Of a DNA stretch of 64,000 bases, positions 36,391 to 44,803 are shown one piece after another (within the stretch, counting starts at the first letter, position 1; every line of letters begins with the position of its first letter). The notes under the pieces are model-generated. The model was not told the DNA's origin. It did no database searches and saw only the letters and a list, made by a program, of their open reading frames with translations. Both the position numbers and the translations under genes were made by a program. This DNA comes from Variovorax paradoxus (GTDB lineage: Bacteria; Pseudomonadota; Gammaproteobacteria; Burkholderiales; Burkholderiaceae_C): NCBI GenBank assembly GCA_016806145.1, contig CP063166.1, forward strand, positions 2,170,001 through 2,234,000, given 5' to 3'.

Positions 36391-37542
36391 ATGAACCCCT
36401 ACATCGACGACGACCTCGCCGCGCTGGCCGAGCATGCGCGCCGCTTCGCCACCGGCCGCGTGGCGCCGGGCTTCCTCGAGCGCGACGCCACGCGCGTGCT
36501 CGACCGCGCGCTGATGCGCGAGATGGGCGAGATGGGTTTCATCGCGCCCGAGCTCGCGGAGGAACACGGCGGCCAGGGCATGGGCTGCCTCGCTGCCGGC
36601 GTGATCCACGAGGAGATCGCGCGCGCCGACCTGAGCCTGAGCTACATCAACCTGCTGGCCTCGCTCAACGGCCAGATCCTGGCCGAGCACGGCCGCCCCG
36701 AGGTGGCGGGGCCGTGGCTCCAGAAGCTCACGCGCGGCGAAGCGCTGTTCGCGATCGCGCTGACCGAGCCGCGCGGCGGTTCGGACGCGGCCAACCTGCG
36801 GCTGCGCGTGGAGCGCGCGGGCGACCACTACGTGATCAATGGCGAGAAGACCTCGATCTCGGCGGCCGACCAGGCCGACGCGGTGGTGGTGTTCGGCCGC
36901 ACCGGCCCGGTGGAGTCGGGCGCGCACGGCGTGACCGCGCTGCTGGTGCCCGCCGACGCGCCCGGCCTCACGCGCAACCGCTTCGACTGCCACGGCCAGC
37001 GCGCCATCGGCCGCGGCTCGCTGTTCTTCGAGAACGTGCGCGTGCCGCTCGACCACCGCCTGGGCGAGGAGAACCAGGGCTTCGTGCAGGTGATGCAGGG
37101 CTTCGACTTCTCGCGCGCGCTGATCGGCCTGCAGGTGCTGGCGGTGGCGCGCGTGGCGCTCGAGGAGACCTGGGACCACGTGGCGCAGCGCGAGGCCTTC
37201 GGCAAGCCGCTGTCGGCCTTCCAGGGCGTGTCGCATCCGCTCGCCGACTTCGACACCCAGGTCGAGGCCGCGCGCCTGCTGTGCCTGCAGACGCTGTGGC
37301 TCAAGGACCGCGGCGCGCCGCACACGGCCGAGGCCGCCATGTGCAAGTGGTGGGCACCGAAGCTGGCCTACGACGCGATCCACCAGTGCCTGCTGATGTT
37401 CGGCCATGGCGGCTACGACCGCGGGCCGATGGAGCAGCGGCTGCGCGACGTGCTGGGCTTCCAGATCGGCGACGGCACGGCCCAGATCATGAAGACCATC
37501 GTGGCGCGCACGCGCGCCGGGCGCTCGGCCGTGCCGGCCTGA
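36391..37542 (+). CDS. aliB: Cyclohexanecarboxyl-CoA dehydrogenase
   Basis: A 383-residue acyl-CoA dehydrogenase making cyclohex-1-ene-1-carboxyl-CoA. FAD-binding marks are ALTEPRGGSDAAN and REAFGKPLSAFQ. The usual catalytic Glu position (Y-E-G-T) reads GDGTAQIM, with Asp361 in its place, and the alternative LCAD/IVD position (R-type FDFSRALIG) has no Glu. An aspartate base is consistent with cyclic acyl-CoA dehydrogenases of this clade. It lies 22 bp after badI and 47 bp before aliA. Confidence 0.88.
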   Translation: MNPYIDDDLAALAEHARRFATGRVAPGFLERDATRVLDRALMREMGEMGFIAPELAEEHGGQGMGCLAAGVIHEEIARADLSLSYINLLASLNGQILAEHGRPEVAGPWLQKLTRGEALFAIALTEPRGGSDAANLRLRVERAGDHYVINGEKTSISAADQADAVVVFGRTGPVESGAHGVTALLVPADAPGLTRNRFDCHGQRAIGRGSLFFENVRVPLDHRLGEENQGFVQVMQGFDFSRALIGLQVLAVARVALEETWDHVAQREAFGKPLSAFQGVSHPLADFDTQVEAARLLCLQTLWLKDRGAPHTAEAAMCKWWAPKLAYDAIHQCLLMFGHGGYDRGPMEQRLRDVLGFQIGDGTAQIMKTIVARTRAGRSAVPA

Positions 37543-37589
37543 GCCTGGTCTTGCCCCGGTTTCGCACGACAACGAGGAGACACGACATC

Positions 37590-39245
37590 ATGGAATTCGA
37601 CGCCGTACTGCTGCCGCCGCGCCGCGCGCGCATGATCGCCGAGGGCCTGTGGCACGACCGCACCATCAACGACGCGCTCGATGCCTGCATCGCGGCCACG
37701 CCCGACAAGTTGGCGCTGAGCGCGATGCGCATCGAGGACGGTTCCATCCAGCGCTTCAGCTACCGCGAGCTCGACCGCATGGCCGACCGCATCGCGGTGG
37801 GCCTGTCGCGCCTGGGCGTGGGGCGCGACGACGTGGTGGCCTGCCAGCTGCCCAACTGGTGGCAGTTCACGCTGACCTACCTGGCCTGCTCGCGCATCGG
37901 CGCGGTGATCAATCCGCTGATGCACATCTTCCGCGAACGCGAGCTCTCGTTCATGCTGAAGCACGGCGCGGCCAAGGTGATGATCGCGCCGGCGCGCTTC
38001 CGCGGCTTCGACTTCGAGGCCATGGTCACGGGCCTGCAGCCCGCGCTGCCCGCGCTGCGGCAGGTGGTGATCGTGGGCGGCGCGGGGCCGAACAGCTTCG
38101 ACGCCTTGCTCTCGGGACCGGCCTGGGAAGAGGCGCCCGATGCCGCGGAGATCCTCTCGCGCGGCCGGCCCGGGCCCGACGACATCATGCAGCTGATCTA
38201 CACCTCGGGCACCACCGGCGAGCCCAAGGGCGTGATGCACTCGGCCAACACCACCATGGCCAACATCGTGCCCTATGCGCAGCGCCTGGGCCTGGGCGCG
38301 GACGACGTGGTGCTGATGGCCTCGCCGATGGCGCACCAGACCGGCTTCATGTATGGCCTCATGATGCCGATCATGCTCGGCGCCTCGGCCGTGCTGCAGG
38401 ACCTCTGGGACCCGAAGCAGGCCATCGCCGCGATCAACGCCGAGCGCGCGAGCTTCACGATGGCTTCCACGCCCTTCCTCTCGGACCTCGCGAAGACGGT
38501 GGCCGAGACCGGCACCGAGGTGCCGTCGCTCGAGGTCTTCCTCTGCGCGGGCGCGCCGATTCCGGGCGCGCTGGTGGAGCAGGCGCGGCGCGCGCTCGGC
38601 GCCAAGATCGTCTCGGCCTGGGGCATGAGCGAGAACGGCGCGGTCACGCTGACACGGCTGGACGACGACGACGAGCGTTCGATCCAGACCGACGGCTGCC
38701 CGCTGCCCGGCGTGGAGATCCAGGTGGTCGACGTCGACGGCCAGCGCCTGCCTCCGGGCGAGGTCGGCCGGCTGCTGCTGCGCGCCTGCTCCAACTTCGG
38801 CGGCTACCTGAAGCGCCCGCAGCTCAACGGCACCGATGCCGACGACTGGTTCGACACCGGCGACCTCGCGCGCATCGACGAGCGCGGCTATGTGCGCATC
38901 GCGGGCCGCACCAAGGACGTGATCATCCGCGGCGGCGAGAACATCCCGGTGGTCGAGATCGAGTCGCTGCTCTACCGCCACCCGGGCATCGCGATGGCCG
39001 CGATCGTGGCCTATCCCGACGAGCGCCTGGGCGAGCGCGCCTGCGCGGTGGTGGTGCCGCGGCCCGGCTGCCGGGTCGACCTGCCGTCGATCTCGGACTT
39101 CCTCAAGGCGCAGAAGGTGGCGCTGCAGTACATCCCCGAGCGGCTGGTGCTGCGCGAGACCATGCCCTCGACGCCCTCGGGAAAGATCCAGAAATTCAGG
39201 TTGCGCGAGCTGTTGCGCGCGGACGAGGCGGGCGCGGTGGGCTGA
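37590..39245 (+). CDS. aliA: Cyclohexanecarboxylate-CoA ligase
   Basis: A 551-residue AMP-forming ligase that starts the pathway by activating cyclohexanecarboxylate. ATG 37590 is preceded by GAGGAG. P-loop IYTSGTTGEPKGV, AWGMSENG, hinge DTGDLARIDERGY, GRTKDVIIRGGENI and catalytic Lys in TPSGKIQKF. Together with aliB, badK, badH and badI it makes a complete route from cyclohexanecarboxylate to pimeloyl-CoA. The specific name depends on this context. Confidence 0.88.
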   Translation: MEFDAVLLPPRRARMIAEGLWHDRTINDALDACIAATPDKLALSAMRIEDGSIQRFSYRELDRMADRIAVGLSRLGVGRDDVVACQLPNWWQFTLTYLACSRIGAVINPLMHIFRERELSFMLKHGAAKVMIAPARFRGFDFEAMVTGLQPALPALRQVVIVGGAGPNSFDALLSGPAWEEAPDAAEILSRGRPGPDDIMQLIYTSGTTGEPKGVMHSANTTMANIVPYAQRLGLGADDVVLMASPMAHQTGFMYGLMMPIMLGASAVLQDLWDPKQAIAAINAERASFTMASTPFLSDLAKTVAETGTEVPSLEVFLCAGAPIPGALVEQARRALGAKIVSAWGMSENGAVTLTRLDDDDERSIQTDGCPLPGVEIQVVDVDGQRLPPGEVGRLLLRACSNFGGYLKRPQLNGTDADDWFDTGDLARIDERGYVRIAGRTKDVIIRGGENIPVVEIESLLYRHPGIAMAAIVAYPDERLGERACAVVVPRPGCRVDLPSISDFLKAQKVALQYIPERLVLRETMPSTPSGKIQKFRLRELLRADEAGAVG

Positions 39246-39300
39246 GCCCGGCGCGGACCCGAGAACGACAGCACCCTTCAAAACACAACGGAGACAAGAC

Positions 39301-40293
39301 ATGGCCATTTCGTTCCTGGCCCCGGCGCGCCTGCGCCGGGCCTTCGTCGCGCTCGGCTGCCTCGCGCTCGCGGGCGCCGCCTTCGCGCAGTCGCCCGCGG
39401 CCTGGCCCAGCAAGCCGATCCGCGTGGTCGTGGGCTTCGCGCCCGGCGGCAGCACCGACGTGATGGCGCGCATCCTTGCGCAGTCGCTGACCGAGTCGCT
39501 GGGCCAGACCGTGCTGATCGACAACAAGCCCGGCGCCAGCGGCAACATCTCGGCCGCCGAGGTGGTGCGCGCCGCACCCGACGGCCACACCTTCCTGATC
39601 GCGCCGACCTCGGTCGAGACCGCGAACCCGTCGCTGTTCAAGTCGACCCTGCTGCCCTCGCGCGACCTGTCGCCGGTGGCGACCGTGGGCCGCACGCAGA
39701 TGTACCTGGTGGCCAAGCCGCAGATGAACGCGAAGGACGCGCGCGAGCTGGTCGCGCTCGCGCGCGCCAAGCCCGGCACCTTCTCGTACGCCTCGGCCGG
39801 CACCGGCACGCCGCCGCACCTGGCCTGCGAGCTGTTCAAGCAGGCCACCGAGGTCTCGGCCACCCACGTGCCGTACCGCGGCGCCGCGCCCGCGCTGCAG
39901 GACGTGCTCTCGGGCCAGGCCGACTTCGTCTGCGATCCGGGCATCGCCTTCCCGCACATCCGCACCGGCAAGGCCAAGCTGCTGGGCATCGTGAGCGCCA
40001 AGCGCTCGCCGTTCTTCCCCGAGGTGCCGACCATCGGCGAGCAGGGCTTCCCGGGCGCCGACCTCGACATCTGGTTCGGCATGTGGGCGCCCAACGGCAC
40101 GCCGCCCGAGGTGCTGGCGCGCATGAGCCGCGAGATCGGCAAGGCGCTCGCGCAGCCCGCGCTGAAGTCGCGCTATGCCGACCTGGGCGCGGAACCGGTG
40201 GCGATGGACACGCCCGAGTTCCGCAAGCTGCTGGCCGAGGAGGGCGCGGTGCTGTCCGCGCTGATCGCCCGGCAGAAGATCGTGGTCGACTGA
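39301..40293 (+). CDS. Bug-family binding protein inside the bad/ali operon
   Basis: A 330-residue periplasmic protein: signal peptide to about residue 29 (ALAGAAFAQS), then WPSKPIRVVVGFAPGGSTDVMARIL and IDNKPGASGN. It is in line between aliA (55 bp) and badK (16 bp), on the same strand, so it is almost surely co-expressed with the pathway. That makes cyclohexanecarboxylate or a related alicyclic acid its probable ligand. There is no TctA/TctB partner here; R. palustris has no such gene in this place as far as I recall. Confidence 0.9.
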   Translation: MAISFLAPARLRRAFVALGCLALAGAAFAQSPAAWPSKPIRVVVGFAPGGSTDVMARILAQSLTESLGQTVLIDNKPGASGNISAAEVVRAAPDGHTFLIAPTSVETANPSLFKSTLLPSRDLSPVATVGRTQMYLVAKPQMNAKDARELVALARAKPGTFSYASAGTGTPPHLACELFKQATEVSATHVPYRGAAPALQDVLSGQADFVCDPGIAFPHIRTGKAKLLGIVSAKRSPFFPEVPTIGEQGFPGADLDIWFGMWAPNGTPPEVLARMSREIGKALAQPALKSRYADLGAEPVAMDTPEFRKLLAEEGAVLSALIARQKIVVD

Positions 40294-40309
40294 ACGGGAG
40301 CCGCCCCGC

Positions 40310-41089
40310 ATGCAGCCGGAAGCACCGATCCTCGTGCGCACCGAGGGCCGCGTCGGCGTCGTGACGCTGAACCGCCCGCGGCAGATGAATGCGCTCAACG
40401 ACGCGCTGATGGACGCGCTCGGTGCCGCGCTGCTGGCCTTCGATGCCGATCCCGGCATCGGGGCCATCGTGCTGACGGGCGACGAGCGCGCCTTCGCGGC
40501 CGGCGCCGACATCGCGGCGATGGCCGAATGGGACCATGCCGAGGTGGTCGCGCGGGAGTTCATCACGCGCAACTGGGAAACCATCCGCCGCGTGCGCAAG
40601 CCCGTGATCGCCGCGGTGGCCGGCTTCGCCTATGGCGGCGGCTGCGAGCTCGCGCTGGCCTGCGACATCGTGCTGGCGGCCGAGTCGGCGCGCTTCGCGC
40701 TGCCCGAGGTCAGGCTCGCGATGCTGCCGGGCGCGGGCGGCACGCAGCGGCTGCCGCGCGCCATCGGCAAGGCCAAGGCGATGGAGATGTGCCTGGGCGC
40801 GCGCGTGCTCGATGCGCACGAGGCCGACCGCTACGGCCTGGTGTCGCGCGTCGTGCCCTCCGCCTCGCTGCTCGACGAGGCGCTGGCGCTGGCCGCGCGC
40901 ATCGCCGGCTTCTCGCTGCCGGCGCTGGTCGCGATCAAGGAGTCGGTCAACCGCGCCTGGGAGTCCTCGCTGTCCGAGGGCATCCTGTTCGAGCGCCGGC
41001 AGCTGCATGCGCGCTTCGCGACCGAGGATGCGCGCGAGGGCATGCGGGCCTTTCTCGCCAAGCGCGAACCGGTGTTCCGCCACCGCTGA
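40310..41089 (+). CDS. badK: Cyclohex-1-ene-1-carboxyl-CoA hydratase
   Basis: A 259-residue crotonase that adds water to cyclohex-1-enecarboxyl-CoA to give the 2-hydroxy compound. The sequence follows R. palustris BadK closely: MNALNDALMDALGAALLAFDAD, RAFAAGADIAAMA, ITRNWETIR, YGGGCELALACD (catalytic Glu region), PGAGGTQRLPRAIGKAKAM and GILFERRQLHARFA. Last gene of the bad unit; the thiolase after it has its own regulatory site. It is the only hydratase in the island and may also serve the branched-chain pathway. Confidence 0.93.
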   Translation: MQPEAPILVRTEGRVGVVTLNRPRQMNALNDALMDALGAALLAFDADPGIGAIVLTGDERAFAAGADIAAMAEWDHAEVVAREFITRNWETIRRVRKPVIAAVAGFAYGGGCELALACDIVLAAESARFALPEVRLAMLPGAGGTQRLPRAIGKAKAMEMCLGARVLDAHEADRYGLVSRVVPSASLLDEALALAARIAGFSLPALVAIKESVNRAWESSLSEGILFERRQLHARFATEDAREGMRAFLAKREPVFRHR

Positions 41090-41101
41090 GCCGCGCCCAA
41101 A

Positions 41102-41119
41102 ATCGTCCGATCCGACGAC
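41102..41119 (+). promoter_or_regulatory. Regulon site 3: ATCGTC-N6-GACGAC
   Basis: One mismatch in the right arm (spacer CGATCC), 60 bp before the thiolase gene and 12 bp after the badK stop. A -10-like AACAAT starts 21 bp downstream (41141-41146). It separates the thiolase from the bad operon in regulation. Confidence 0.6.
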
Positions 41120-41179
41120 GCCCGCCGTATCCTGGGGGCCAACAATTCCCAGAGTCCCATCGAAGCCCCAGGAGAACCC

Positions 41180-42358
41180 ATGCCCGAAGCCTATATCGTC
41201 GCCGCCGCCCGCACCGCCGGAGGCCGCCGCAACGGCCGCCTGGCCGGCTGGCATCCCGCCGACCTCGCCGCCCAGGTGCTCGACGCGCTGGTCGCGCGCA
41301 CCGACGTCGATCCCGCCGCCATCGAGGACGTCATCATGGGCTGCGTCGGCCAGGCCGGCGAGCAGGCCTCGAACATCGCGCGCAACGCGGTGCTGGCCTC
41401 GCGCCTGCCCGAGTCGGTGCCGGCGACCTCGGTCGACCGCCAGTGCGGTTCGTCACAGCAGGCGCTGCACTTCGCGGCCCAGGCCGTGATGTCGGGCAGC
41501 ATGGACGTGGCGATCGCGGCCGGCGTCGAGAGCATGACGCGCGTGCCCATGGGCCTGCCGACCACCTTGCCGCTGAAGAACGGGCTGGGCTTCTACGTCA
41601 GCCCCGGCATGCAGAAACGCTATCCCGGCGTCGAGTTCAGCCAGTTCACGGGTGCCGAGATGATCGCCGCCAACTACGGCATCGCGCGCGCCGAGCTCGA
41701 TGCCTATGCGCTGCGCAGCCACCAGCTCGCGGCCGCGGCCACGCGCGCCGGCCATTTCGAGCGCGAGATCGTGCCGGTGGCGGTGCGGCTGGCCGACGGC
41801 GGCGAGCCCGGCGAGATGCATGTGGCCGACGAAGGCATCCGCGGCGACGCGACGCTCGAGAGCATCGGCGCGGTCAAGCTGATCGCCGAGGGCGGGCGCG
41901 TGACGGCCGCCACCGCGAGCCAGATCTGCGACGGCGCCAGCGGCGTGATGGTGGTCAACGAGCGCGGGCTCAAGACCCTCGGGCTGAAGCCGCTCGCGCG
42001 CATCCACCACATGAGCGTGATGGGCCACGACCCGGTGATCATGCTCGAGGCACCGATCCCGGCCACGCAGCGCGCGTTGCAGAAGGCCGGCATGAAGATC
42101 TCCGACATCGACCTGTTCGAGGTCAACGAGGCCTTCGCGCCGGTGCCGCTGGCCTGGCTGCAGGTGACGGGCGCCGATCCAGAGCGGCTCAACGTCCACG
42201 GCGGCGCCATCGCGCTCGGCCATCCGCTGGGCGCCTCGGGCACCAAGCTCATGACCACGCTGGTGCATGCACTGGGCCAGCGCGGCAAGCGCTACGGGCT
42301 GCAGACCATGTGCGAGGGCGGCGGCATGGCGAACGTGACGATCGTCGAGCGACTCTGA
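41180..42358 (+). CDS. Acetyl-CoA acyltransferase (thiolase)
   Basis: A 392-residue type II thiolase that splits 3-ketoacyl-CoA with CoA. Nucleophile Cys89 in VDRQCGSSQQ, the His in VNEAFAPVP/GGAIALGHPLGASG, and a second Cys in TMCEGGGMA. Length and motif order fit catabolic FadA/acetyl-CoA acetyltransferases. It follows regulon site 3 and so probably belongs with the racemase, ligase and HSD10-like genes rather than only with the bad genes. Converges with a small secreted-protein gene (12 bp apart). Confidence 0.93.
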   Translation: MPEAYIVAAARTAGGRRNGRLAGWHPADLAAQVLDALVARTDVDPAAIEDVIMGCVGQAGEQASNIARNAVLASRLPESVPATSVDRQCGSSQQALHFAAQAVMSGSMDVAIAAGVESMTRVPMGLPTTLPLKNGLGFYVSPGMQKRYPGVEFSQFTGAEMIAANYGIARAELDAYALRSHQLAAAATRAGHFEREIVPVAVRLADGGEPGEMHVADEGIRGDATLESIGAVKLIAEGGRVTAATASQICDGASGVMVVNERGLKTLGLKPLARIHHMSVMGHDPVIMLEAPIPATQRALQKAGMKISDIDLFEVNEAFAPVPLAWLQVTGADPERLNVHGGAIALGHPLGASGTKLMTTLVHALGQRGKRYGLQTMCEGGGMANVTIVERL

Positions 42359-42370
42359 ACGCGGGGCGCT

Positions 42371-42751
42371 TCAGCCCAGTCCGTTCCAGTCGCAGCGCAG
42401 GCGGTGGCGCTGGCCCGCGAGGGTCAGCGTGCCGCGCTCGTCGGCGATGCGCAGCGTTGCGGTGCGAGACGGCCGGTCGACGCTGGTGCCGCTCGCCTGC
42501 ACGGTGCGGCGTGTGTAGTCGATGGACCGGCGCCGCGGCGTGAATCGTTCGGACGAAAGCTCGCCGTGCTGCTCGCGCGCGACGATCAGCGCCGTCAGTT
42601 CGCCCGTCGACAGGCTGAACTGCACCTCGACCGCGTAAGGCCGTCCTTCGCAGGACAGGCTGCCGTTGGCGAAGGCCGGCGCGGCGCAGGCCAGCCAGGC
42701 GGCCGCGCAGAGGATCGAGGCACGCGGCCTCGCGATGGTCGGCTTCCGCAT
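42371..42751 (-). CDS. Small secreted protein of unknown function
   Basis: A 126-residue protein with signal peptide MRKPTIARPRASILCAAAWL and cleavage after APAFA. The mature part of about 97 residues has two Cys (LSCEGRP near the start, LRCDWNG at the end), probably a disulfide, and looks beta-rich. No family recognised. The start ATG 42751 lies one base after the stop of a 26-codon reading frame that resembles the head of a phosphodiesterase, so it may be translated by coupling to that remnant. Confidence 0.65.
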   Translation of the reverse strand: MRKPTIARPRASILCAAAWLACAAPAFANGSLSCEGRPYAVEVQFSLSTGELTALIVAREQHGELSSERFTPRRRSIDYTRRTVQASGTSVDRPSRTATLRIADERGTLTLAGQRHRLRCDWNGLG

Positions 42752-42752
42752 T

Positions 42753-42833
42753 TCAGGCAGACAGACAGGGCAACTGCATCGGCCCGATGTGGCGCGCGTG
42801 CGGGTCGGTGATCTGGGCGATGAGCATGGACAT
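42753..42833 (-). pseudogene. Remnant of a metallophosphoesterase (CpdA-like) N-terminus
   Basis: A 26-codon frame reading MSMLIAQITDPHARHIGPM and then losing similarity. The first part is the standard N-terminus of class III cyclic-nucleotide phosphodiesterases (LIAQITDxH, with the metal-binding D-x-H), but nothing of the other metallophosphoesterase motifs follows on any nearby frame. It stops one base before the secreted-protein gene. Best read as the leftover 5' end of a gene lost by deletion; a short coupling leader is the alternative. Confidence 0.5.
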
Positions 42834-42894
42834 GGGGCGGGCATCCGGTGGTTGCGCATCATCACGCAGATTCCGTTCCCACGGTGCGCCCTCA

Positions 42895-42912
42895 ATCGTC
42901 CGTTCCGACGAT
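42895..42912 (+). promoter_or_regulatory. Regulon site 4: ATCGTC-N6-GACGAT
   Basis: Perfect inverted repeat (spacer CGTTCC), 56 bp before the AlkK-like ligase gene. A -10-like CACGAT starts 21 bp downstream (42934-42939), the same spacing as in the other three sites. Confidence 0.65.
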
Positions 42913-42968
42913 GCCGCCCTGGCGCGCTGCTGCCACGATGCGGCGGCCCCAGCACAGGAGACGCCCCC

Positions 42969-44609
42969 ATGTTCGGATTGATGCAGGACCGCCCGCTCTT
43001 GATCTCGTCGCTGATCGAGCATGCCGCCACCTTCCACCCGCGCACCGAGATCGTGGTGCGCAGCGTCGAAGGGCCGATCGTGCGCACCGACTACGACGCG
43101 CTGCACCGCCGCGCGAAGCAGGTGGCCCACGCGATGGCGCAGCTGGGCATCGCGAGCGGCGACCGCGTGGGCACGCTGGCCTGGAACACGCACCGGCACC
43201 TGGCGCTGTACTTCGGCGTCTCGGGCGCGGGCGCGGTGCTGCACACCGTCAACCCGCGGCTCTTTCCCGAGCAGATCGACTACATCGTGAACCACGCCGA
43301 AGACCAGGTGCTGTTCTTCGACATCGGTTTCGCGTCGCTGGTCGAGAAGCTCGCGCCGGGCCTGCGCTCGGTGCGCGCCTTCATCGCGATGACAGACCGC
43401 GCCCACATGCCGGCCATCGACGTGCCGAACCTGCTGTGCTTCGACGAGCTGATCGATGCGCAGAGCGAGGACTACGAGTGGCCCGAGTTCGACGAGCGCA
43501 CCGCTTCGTCGCTGTGCTACACCTCGGGCACCACGGGCAACCCCAAGGGCGTGCTCTATTCGCACCGCTCGACCGTGCTGCACTCGCTGATGGAGTGCAC
43601 GCCCGACACCTTCGGCGTGAACTCGGGCATGACCCTGCTGCTCGCGGTGCCGATGTTCCATGCCAATGCCTGGGGCATGCCGTACGCGGCGGCGATGGCC
43701 GGCGTCAAGCTGGTGATGCCCGGCCCGCACCTCGACGCGCAGAACCTCTACGAGCTGATGCGCGACGAGAAGGTCAGCATCTCGCAGGCCGTGCCCACGG
43801 TGTGGCTGATGCTGTTCCAGTATTTCGATGCCCATCCCGAACTCGATCCGCGCGCGCTGGGCTTGAAGCGCATCGGCCTCGGTGGTGCCGCCACGCCGCG
43901 CAGCATGATCGAGCGCTTCGAGCGCGACTTCGGCGCCGACTTCGTGCAGGGCTGGGGCATGACCGAGACCAGTCCGATCGGCGTGATCGGCAACCTGCTG
44001 CCCAAGCACGCGGCCTTGAGCGAGGACGAGAAGATCGGCATCAAGATGAAGCAGGGCCGCGGCGTCTGGGGCGTGGCGCTCAAGATCGTCGGCGAGGACG
44101 GCCGGCGCCTGCCGCACGACGGCAAGGCCTTCGGCCACCTGCATGTGCGCGGGCCCTGGATCGCGAGCGGCTACTTCCGCGGCGAGGGCGGCAGCGTGCT
44201 CGATGCCGACGGCTTCTTCCCGACCGGCGACGTGGCCACCATCGATGCCGACGGCTATGTGCAGCTGGTCGACCGCGCGAAGGACGTGATCAAGTCGGGC
44301 GGCGAATGGATCTCCTCGATCGACCTCGAGAACGCGGCCAGCGCCCATCCGGCGGTGGCCGAGGCCGCGGTCATCGGCATCCCGCATCCGAAGTGGACCG
44401 AGCGGCCGCTGCTCATCGTGGTGAAGCGCCCCGGCAGCGAAGTGACCGCTTCGCAGCTGCGAGATTTCCTCGCGCAGCGCGTTGTCAAGTGGTGGCTGCC
44501 CGAGGATGTGGTCTTCGTCGACAGCCTGCCGCATACGGCCACCGGAAAGCTGCTCAAGACCCGCCTGCGGGAAATGTTCAAGGGATATGTCGCGACCAAG
44601 TCGGTTTGA
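42969..44609 (+). CDS. Medium-chain acyl-CoA ligase, AlkK-like
   Basis: A 546-residue AMP-forming ligase, the length of Pseudomonas AlkK, with very similar segments: [24 protein letters not shown] split over the first third, [23 protein letters not shown] as P-loop region, GWGMTE, and [20 protein letters not shown]. AlkK activates medium-chain fatty acids from alkane oxidation; AlkS, its regulator, is a LAL protein like the one at 30484-33204. Start ATG 42969 begins [11 protein letters not shown]. Monocistronic, under regulon site 4. Confidence 0.9.
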   Translation: MFGLMQDRPLLISSLIEHAATFHPRTEIVVRSVEGPIVRTDYDALHRRAKQVAHAMAQLGIASGDRVGTLAWNTHRHLALYFGVSGAGAVLHTVNPRLFPEQIDYIVNHAEDQVLFFDIGFASLVEKLAPGLRSVRAFIAMTDRAHMPAIDVPNLLCFDELIDAQSEDYEWPEFDERTASSLCYTSGTTGNPKGVLYSHRSTVLHSLMECTPDTFGVNSGMTLLLAVPMFHANAWGMPYAAAMAGVKLVMPGPHLDAQNLYELMRDEKVSISQAVPTVWLMLFQYFDAHPELDPRALGLKRIGLGGAATPRSMIERFERDFGADFVQGWGMTETSPIGVIGNLLPKHAALSEDEKIGIKMKQGRGVWGVALKIVGEDGRRLPHDGKAFGHLHVRGPWIASGYFRGEGGSVLDADGFFPTGDVATIDADGYVQLVDRAKDVIKSGGEWISSIDLENAASAHPAVAEAAVIGIPHPKWTERPLLIVVKRPGSEVTASQLRDFLAQRVVKWWLPEDVVFVDSLPHTATGKLLKTRLREMFKGYVATKSV

Positions 44610-44732
44610 TGACTTGTTCGATTTTTCTGTGGACAACTCTGTGGGTTGTGCGGGGAGCGGATTCGCGAAGCGAGGATTGGCGGGGCTTCCCGCCACATTG
44701 CCTGTTGAATAGGCAGGGGCTCGCGAGGGTGC

Positions 44733-44760
44733 AAAAAAGAGGGCGAGGCCCCGGCTTCGC
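44733..44760 (-). terminator. Rho-independent terminator of the BAAT-type gene
   Basis: On the minus strand the transcript can form GCGAAGCC-GG-GGCCTCGC (44743-44760, one G-U pair) followed by CCTCTTTTTT (44733-44742). It lies 44 bp past the stop codon of the gene ending at 44804. The rest of 44610-44803 shows no gene. Confidence 0.65.
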
Positions 44761-44803
44761 GTCCAAAAAATCGTGGTAAGGCGGCGGAGATCCGGGGACG
44801 GTT

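Noticed and set aside
44629..44637. DnaA-box-like TGTGGACAA after the AlkK-like gene
   Set aside because: A single match without a cluster of boxes, AT-rich unwinding region or dnaA/dnaN nearby; not an origin.
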